Assembly: GCA_016789165.1 (NCBI GenBank)
Contig: JAEURL010000032.1
Location: 1 to 9,671, forward strand
DNA from: Anaerolineales bacterium
GTDB lineage: Bacteria > Chloroflexota > Anaerolineae > Anaerolineales > UBA6663
Length of the DNA stretch: 9,671 nucleotides
Direction of reading: 5' to 3'
Part shown: positions 5,656 to 9,671 of the stretch, piece after piece
Layout of the letters: each line of letters opens with the position of its first letter
How positions within the stretch are numbered: position 1 is the stretch's first letter
Position numbers and translations under genes: made by a program
The notes under the pieces: model-generated
Databases searched by the model: none
Told to the model about the DNA's origin: nothing
The model's input: only the letters and a program-made list of their open reading frames with translations

Positions 5656-6889
5656 GCCGCGCATGTCCGCCCGCCCTGTCCGCCTGGCCTCCGTGGGGAT
5701 CGCGCTGCTGGCCGCGCTGTGGCTGGCGGCCGGCCCGACGGCCCGGCCCAGTTGGGCCGCCGTCCCGGCCGCCGACCCTGACCGCGGGCCGGCGCCAGCC
5801 AGCGAGGCCGCCATTCCGCCCGTGGCCGCTCCGGCCGCGGACCCGGCCGCCGACCCGGCCCCGCAGCGCGTCTTTCTGCCCTTTCTGGGCCAGGGCGCGC
5901 TCTTCTTCGGCGGGCCGGCGGTTCCGTTCGCTTATGGCTGGGGGGTCTTCAACTGGCGCGCCTACTGGCCCGCGAACACCCAGTACCCGGCCACCTCGTT
6001 CAATTGGATCAAGGTCGCCGAGAACCCCAAGCCGGAAGAGTTGTGCGGCATCTTCCGCCTGCCGTACCGCGTGCTGCTGCGACTCAACAAGGCCGACGCC
6101 AACGCCACCGCCGCGCAAGTGGGCGAGGACGCCGCCGCGTGGGCCGAGAGCGTCGTGGCCCTGGGCGGCGCGGCCGGCCCGTGCGTGGACGCCTTCGAGA
6201 TTGGCAATGAGCCCAACCTGAGCATGACCGGGGCCTTCGGCGGGCCCGTGAACCCGGAGCTGTACGCCGATCAACTCTGCGCCGCGTACACGGCCATCAA
6301 GGCCCGGCGCCCGGACTTCGTCGTCGTCTCGGCCGGTCTGGCCCCCACGGCCGGCCTGCCGGATCCCACGCTGGCCCTGACCGATACGGTCTTCCTGCGG
6401 CGCATGCTCGCCCGCATCCAGGCCACCCAGGCCGGCGACGCCGGCGCCTGCTTTGATGTGCTCGGCTACCACAATTACGGCTTCCGGGCCGCCTTCGACG
6501 CCGACCCGGCCGGGCCGGCCTGCCTCGAGCGTTCGTGTTACCGCGGCGTCGAGGCGGCCTTCCAGATCCTGCACGAGGAGTACGGCGTCGCCAAGCGGGT
6601 GTGGACCACCGAGACCGGCTGGACGCGCGATTTCTTCGCCGGCGGCTGTGAGAGCGCGCCGTGGGTGGGCTTTTTCAACGGCTTCCAACGGTCCGACCAG
6701 GGCCAGGCGGCCGAGCTGGTCGGCGCCTTGCAGTATGGCCGCCGCCACTGGCAGTGGCTGGGGGGCGTCTTCGTCTTCAACTTGGACTACGACCGCCGGA
6801 ACCAGGACGCCTGCCAGGACGAACAGGGCTGGTTTGCCGTGAAGGGCTATGCCGCCGAGCAGGCGCTGGAGGCCATGCCCAAGCCTTGA
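5654..6889 (+). CDS. Secreted clan GH-A glycoside hydrolase-like protein
   Basis: This is a 411-residue exported protein. Basic start, hydrophobic core (about 11-27) and a possible cleavage site after SWA (33-35) form a signal peptide. An Ala/Pro/Asp-rich linker (36-70) ends in RVFLPFLGQG, a 'LPF/LPLV'-type segment I associate with exported Chloroflexota proteins. The rest looks like a TIM barrel of clan GH-A: FEIGNEP at 181-187 with E186 as probable acid/base, YHNYG at 272-276, and WTTETGW at 317-323 with E320 as probable nucleophile. The spacing of 134 residues fits the clan, with GH39/GH5-like proteins as closest candidates. The substrate is unknown. Six or so Cys in the barrel could form disulfides, consistent with export. 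The ATG at 5654 overlaps the ABC-F TAA (TAATG), so coupled expression is likely. The in-frame ATG at 5663 is an alternative start and would leave the signal peptide intact. Confidence 0.72.
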   Translation: MPRMSARPVRLASVGIALLAALWLAAGPTARPSWAAVPAADPDRGPAPASEAAIPPVAAPAADPAADPAPQRVFLPFLGQGALFFGGPAVPFAYGWGVFNWRAYWPANTQYPATSFNWIKVAENPKPEELCGIFRLPYRVLLRLNKADANATAAQVGEDAAAWAESVVALGGAAGPCVDAFEIGNEPNLSMTGAFGGPVNPELYADQLCAAYTAIKARRPDFVVVSAGLAPTAGLPDPTLALTDTVFLRRMLARIQATQAGDAGACFDVLGYHNYGFRAAFDADPAGPACLERSCYRGVEAAFQILHEEYGVAKRVWTTETGWTRDFFAGGCESAPWVGFFNGFQRSDQGQAAELVGALQYGRRHWQWLGGVFVFNLDYDRRNQDACQDEQGWFAVKGYAAEQALEAMPKP

Positions 6890-6906
6890 TCCGCCGCTGG
6901 CAACAA

Positions 6907-6943
6907 AAGAAACCGGGCCGCTGGTGGGCCCGGTTTCTTGGTT
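6907..6943. terminator. Bidirectional intrinsic terminator between convergent genes
   Basis: AAGAAACCGGGCC (6907-6919) and GGCCCGGTTTCTT (6927-6939) form a perfect 13-bp stem with a 7-nt loop. An A-rich run precedes it (AACAAAAG) and a T-rich run follows (TTTCTTGGTT), so it works on both strands. It starts 17 nt after the GH-A stop and lies 24 nt beyond the SPFH stop at 6964. Confidence 0.92.
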
Positions 6944-6963
6944 AAGGGGGTCGGGATGGAGGG

Positions 6964-8958
6964 TTACGCCGGGGTGCCGGTCCCGGCGCCGGCCTCCGGC
7001 TTCTGCATGGTCTTGCGGATTTCGGCGCGCAGGGCCTCCACCTCCGGCGAGCGCTCGCCCTGGTCAAAGGCCTTCAGCCCCAGCCGGTCCGAGAGCAGCA
7101 GGGTCAGCAGGGCTTCCATGATGCTGCCGCTGCCGCCGCCGGCCTGCCCGCTGCCGCCGCCGACCATGATGCGCGGCACCACGTCCACGCGGCTCTGCTG
7201 GATGGCCTCGGCAAAGCGGTTGAGCACCGTCTGGGTCACCTGGAATTGCGGGCCGCCGTAGGCGCGCACCTGCTCCTCGGTGGCCAGAGCCTGCGCGATA
7301 CCGACGCGGGCCACGCGCTCGGCCTCGGCCTCGGCCAGGGTGCGGATCTGGGCGGCCTGCTGCTGGGCGCGCATGTACTCGGCCTTGCCCTGGTTGGTCT
7401 GGACCGTGATGCTTAGCTCGGACTCGGTGATGTTGCGCTGCTGTTCGGCCCGCGCCTGGGCCTCGCGCAGCTCGCGCTCCTGGCCGGCCGCTTTCTGCTG
7501 CCGCAGGTAGGTCTCCACCTGTTCCTCGGCCACCTGGCGCGCGCGCAGCTGGGTCAGGATGGTCTCAATCTGCTGGTCGCCGGGCTTGGAGGACGGCGTG
7601 CCGATCAGCACCTCTTCCAGCTCCAGATTGTAGTGGCGGAACTTTTCTTTCATGTCCTGGCTGGAGACCAGCTGGATCGTGCTCCGCTCCTGCAGCAACT
7701 GAATGAGGGTGCGGGTCTGGCCGACGTTCTTGAAGTAAGCTGACACCATCGGGTCGAGCGTTTGCTCCACCAGCTTCTTGATGTCGCCGAAGCGCTGGAT
7801 CACCAGCGGCGCCTTCTGGTAGTCGATGTGGACCACTACCGAGAGCGGCAGCGACGGCTCAAAGGCGTCCTTGGTGATCAACGAGACCTCGGTCAGGTTC
7901 TCGTCAAACCGATGCGCGCCGACCTCGTTGCGGATCCACTTCAGAATGATGTTGGTGGTTGGGACCGCCACGACTTTGCCGGCATAGGTATTGAAGGCGT
8001 ATTTGCCGGGCAGCAGCGGCTCGCTCCACACACCGCGTTTGCCGCGTTCCACCAGTTCGCCGTGCCGGTATTCCTGGCCGGAAAGGTCCGTGCCGAGTTC
8101 GCCGGTATACGAGACCACCACCCCCACGTGGCCGACCTCGATCACGGTTTTGGGGATCATTTCGACTGTGGCAAACAATCGGTTGATGTAGTAGGTGCCT
8201 TCCACCAGCGCCTGCAGCTGCCGGCCGCGCCGGCCGCCGGCCGCCAGAAAGCGATCCGGGTCCTGGAAGTTGTTGTGATAGGTCGCGGCCTGCTGCGGGT
8301 CGTCGCCCACCACCAGCGCGATGATCTCGCCCTGCGGCAGGGACGGGCCGTCGTGCACGGTGACGATCCCCACCAGGTCGTCCGTGTCCTTGATGATCAC
8401 GGGCCGGAAACCTTTGCGCTCGGCGATCACCTCGGCCATGCGCTTGATGACCTCCGCCTCGTCGCGGTTGAGCGGCAGCGAGAAGACCTTCTCCTCGGTG
8501 ATGACCACGAACTGGATCAGGTTGATGGCGTAGGTGCCCTCGCGCAGGATGCGGCGCTGCGGGCCGCGCTGACCGCCGGCCTGCAGGAAGGCCGTCACGT
8601 CCTGGTATTCGGCGGTGGCGGCGTTATCGGCCAGCACCTGGGTGGGCTCCAGCGGCCGGCCGTCGCGCGCAAACACGTAGCCGATCTTGCCCTGCGGGAT
8701 GGTCACCAGCGGCGCGGTGTGGACCGCATACTGGAAAGGCGTCAGGTAGTGCAGGCCGCCGCGCAGCACCTGCGGCTGGTAGCCGGCCTCGCCGTGCAGG
8801 GCCAGGAAACCGGAGCGGATCGACCCGCGGCCGCTGAAGCGCTTCTCCACGATGCCGATCTGGTTGTTGGAGATGAAGCGGATCCCGGACAGGGCGATGA
8901 CGACCACAATGCCGGCCAGGATGACAAACAGCACGAGGAAAGGCAGGAATGCGCCCAT
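6964..8958 (-). CDS. Membrane-anchored SPFH/flotillin-like protein with internal repeats
   Basis: This is a 664-residue protein. One N-terminal membrane helix (4-24) is followed by a repeat-containing region (about 30-335), an SPFH/band-7-type domain (about 335-460), an Ala/Glu/Gln-rich coiled coil (465-560; EAQARAEQQ, then LAEAEAERVARVG), and a Gly/Ser linker (600-612) before an amphipathic tail (LLTLLLSDRLGL at 617-628). SPFH proteins oligomerise and organise membrane microdomains. The typical bacterial flotillins FloA and FloT are roughly half to two-thirds this length; the extra mass is the repeat region. There, F-L-x-A-G-G-x-R-G-x-Q...EGTYxIN occurs at 124-146 and again at 237-259, with looser copies at 64-74 and 302-323. 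ATG 8958 is chosen because GGAGG lies 4 nt upstream (8967-8963); the 14 upstream codons to 9000 would run through that site. It looks monocistronic, with a hairpin upstream and the bidirectional terminator downstream. Confidence 0.85.
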   Translation of the reverse strand: MGAFLPFLVLFVILAGIVVVIALSGIRFISNNQIGIVEKRFSGRGSIRSGFLALHGEAGYQPQVLRGGLHYLTPFQYAVHTAPLVTIPQGKIGYVFARDGRPLEPTQVLADNAATAEYQDVTAFLQAGGQRGPQRRILREGTYAINLIQFVVITEEKVFSLPLNRDEAEVIKRMAEVIAERKGFRPVIIKDTDDLVGIVTVHDGPSLPQGEIIALVVGDDPQQAATYHNNFQDPDRFLAAGGRRGRQLQALVEGTYYINRLFATVEMIPKTVIEVGHVGVVVSYTGELGTDLSGQEYRHGELVERGKRGVWSEPLLPGKYAFNTYAGKVVAVPTTNIILKWIRNEVGAHRFDENLTEVSLITKDAFEPSLPLSVVVHIDYQKAPLVIQRFGDIKKLVEQTLDPMVSAYFKNVGQTRTLIQLLQERSTIQLVSSQDMKEKFRHYNLELEEVLIGTPSSKPGDQQIETILTQLRARQVAEEQVETYLRQQKAAGQERELREAQARAEQQRNITESELSITVQTNQGKAEYMRAQQQAAQIRTLAEAEAERVARVGIAQALATEEQVRAYGGPQFQVTQTVLNRFAEAIQQSRVDVVPRIMVGGGSGQAGGGSGSIMEALLTLLLSDRLGLKAFDQGERSPEVEALRAEIRKTMQKPEAGAGTGTPA

Positions 8959-9014
8959 AGGGCCTCCACAGGCCGGGCGGCCGGCCCGGCGAAAGGGCAA
9001 AATTGCCGACTTTG

Positions 9015-9020
9015 ACTATA
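9015..9020 (-). promoter_or_regulatory. Candidate -10 box for the SPFH gene
   Basis: On the minus strand TATAGT (9020-9015) matches the -10 consensus in 5 of 6 and lies in a short AT-rich patch between the GC-rich hairpin and the SPFH ribosome-binding site. Its -35 partner is poor (CAGGCA at 17 nt, 3 of 6). The predicted leader is about 50 nt. Confidence 0.35.
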
Positions 9021-9027
9021 ACGCCGC

Positions 9028-9067
9028 GGCCGGCGGCTGCCTGACGCTCATCAGTCAGCCGCCGGCC
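9028..9067. terminator. Long GC-rich hairpin between pyrophosphatase and SPFH genes
   Basis: GGCCGGCGGCTG (9028-9039) pairs perfectly with CAGCCGCCGGCC (9056-9067). After one mismatch the stem continues as CTGA/TCAG (9041-9044 with 9051-9054) around a 6-nt loop. It starts 28 nt downstream of the pyrophosphatase stop and just upstream of the SPFH -10 candidate. Neither strand has a clean T-tract after it, so it may be a T-tract-less terminator, an mRNA 3'-end stabiliser, or a protein-binding site. Confidence 0.5.
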
Positions 9068-9095
9068 AGTCATCGGCCAGGGGAAGGGGGCGGCC

Positions 9096-9671
9096 CTATT
9101 CCAGCAAGCCGAGGATGGCCGGCAGGAGCTGCTTCTTGCGGCTCACCAGGTCCGGGGCGTCCAAGGTGCTGTCCGGCAGGCGCGTATAGGGCAGGTCATT
9201 CAGGCGCTCCACCTGCGGGCCGGCCAGCACCAGCCGGCTGGAGCCGCGGACGACGTCGGTCACCATCAGCACGTTGATGGCCAAGCCGCGCGCCGCACCC
9301 TGCGCCTCCAGAGCGGCCGTGATTTCGGCCAGGCGCGGGTTCAATTCCAACAGATTAGCCACTTCCACTTGCGCCACGCCGAACTTGGTGTGGCCGGCTT
9401 CATATATTTTCAGGTCGCCGCTGACAATGGACTCTACGCCGCGAACCGATAGGTCCGCACCGGCGGCGAGCACGGCTTCGCCATAGGCCTGAAAGCTCTC
9501 GAAGGGCAGGCGCTTCTCCACTGGGCCGAGCGCCCAGGCTTCCAGCCGCTCCGCGGCCCGCCGGTCGCGGGCGGTGGCGGTGGGCGAACGCAGGATCAGG
9601 GTGTCGGAGAGCAGGCCGGCCAACAGGAGGCCGGCAATCCCGGCTGGCGGGGTGAGATCGGCGGCCGCGAT
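9096..9671 (-). CDS. ppaC: Manganese-dependent inorganic pyrophosphatase (family II), C-terminal part
   Basis: This is a partial gene: the frame is open to the window end (first complete codon 9671-9669) and the N-terminal DHH domain lies outside. About 191 residues are visible. They start with the end of the DHH domain (GIAGLLLAGLLSDTLILRSPTAT), in which the Asp of LSDTL is a known metal ligand position. The DHHA2 domain follows, with G-V-A-Q-V-E, V-R-G-S-S-R-L and the family-defining SRKKQ near the C-terminus, which binds pyrophosphate. The enzyme hydrolyses PPi to two phosphates in the cytoplasm, pulling biosynthetic reactions forward. A TTG at 9623 is only an internal Leu codon and not a start, because the conserved LSDTL helix continues upstream of it. 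It ends at TAG, 137 nt before the SPFH start. Confidence 0.9.
   Translation of the reverse strand: MAAADLTPPAGIAGLLLAGLLSDTLILRSPTATARDRRAAERLEAWALGPVEKRLPFESFQAYGEAVLAAGADLSVRGVESIVSGDLKIYEAGHTKFGVAQVEVANLLELNPRLAEITAALEAQGAARGLAINVLMVTDVVRGSSRLVLAGPQVERLNDLPYTRLPDSTLDAPDLVSRKKQLLPAILGLLE

Noticed and set aside
5231..6748. 505-codon minus-strand open frame across the ABC-F end and GH-A gene
   Set aside because: It spans two well-supported genes on the other strand; its composition (Gly/Ala/Arg) is that of a GC-driven shadow.
7762..9015. 417-codon plus-strand open frame opposite the SPFH gene
   Set aside because: The translation is extremely His/Asp/Gln/Arg-rich and low complexity, with no recognisable domain; the opposite strand encodes a coherent SPFH protein.
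9096..9623. A complete 175-residue protein starting at TTG 9623
   Set aside because: The conserved helix before LSDTL continues upstream of that codon to the window edge, so this is the 3' part of a longer pyrophosphatase gene.

Overview
The window looks like a piece of a high-GC bacterial chromosome, most plausibly Chloroflexota (Anaerolineae/Caldilineae-like). That placement is inference. It rests on the combination of a fused GT4 glycosyltransferase next to GH130, a long flotillin-like SPFH protein, a family II pyrophosphatase, and a secreted protein whose Ala/Pro linker ends in a 'VFLPFL' segment resembling the 'VYLPLV'-type motif I recall from many Chloroflexota exported proteins. I see no tRNA, rRNA, insertion sequence, phage gene or CRISPR array.

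Layout. (1) Positions 133-3409, minus strand: a two-gene operon of a bifunctional glycosyltransferase/(alpha/alpha)6-toroid protein followed by a GH130 phosphorylase-type enzyme, overlapping by 44 bp. (2) Positions 3410-3986: a divergent intergenic region with a weak minus-strand promoter candidate and a strong plus-strand promoter (TTGACG-17-TACAAT). The plus-strand leader is about 200 nt. It holds a strong Shine-Dalgarno with a 3-codon ORF, a possible 51-codon ORF, and a terminator-like hairpin just before the next gene. (3) Positions 3987-6889, plus strand: an ABC-F ATPase, then a secreted clan GH-A glycoside hydrolase-like protein joined by a TAATG stop/start overlap. (4) Positions 6907-6943: a bidirectional intrinsic terminator between convergent genes. 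(5) Positions 6964-8958, minus strand: a 664-residue membrane-anchored SPFH/flotillin-like protein with an internal repeat array. (6) Positions 9096-9671, minus strand: the C-terminal part of a manganese-dependent (family II) inorganic pyrophosphatase, cut by the window end; a long GC-rich hairpin separates it from the SPFH gene.

How the parts work together. The GT/GH130 pair is a carbohydrate unit: one protein builds glycosidic bonds and may also cut them, and the other phosphorolyses or hydrolyses a beta-mannoside-type bond. The ABC-F protein is a ribosome-associated ATPase, not a transporter, and its leader has the layout of a translation-dependent attenuator like those before antibiotic-resistance ABC-F genes. 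This is the most interesting regulatory hypothesis in the window. The SPFH protein probably scaffolds the membrane, and the pyrophosphatase is housekeeping. The palindrome GCCGGC occurs about 60 times by hand count, several-fold above a base-composition expectation.
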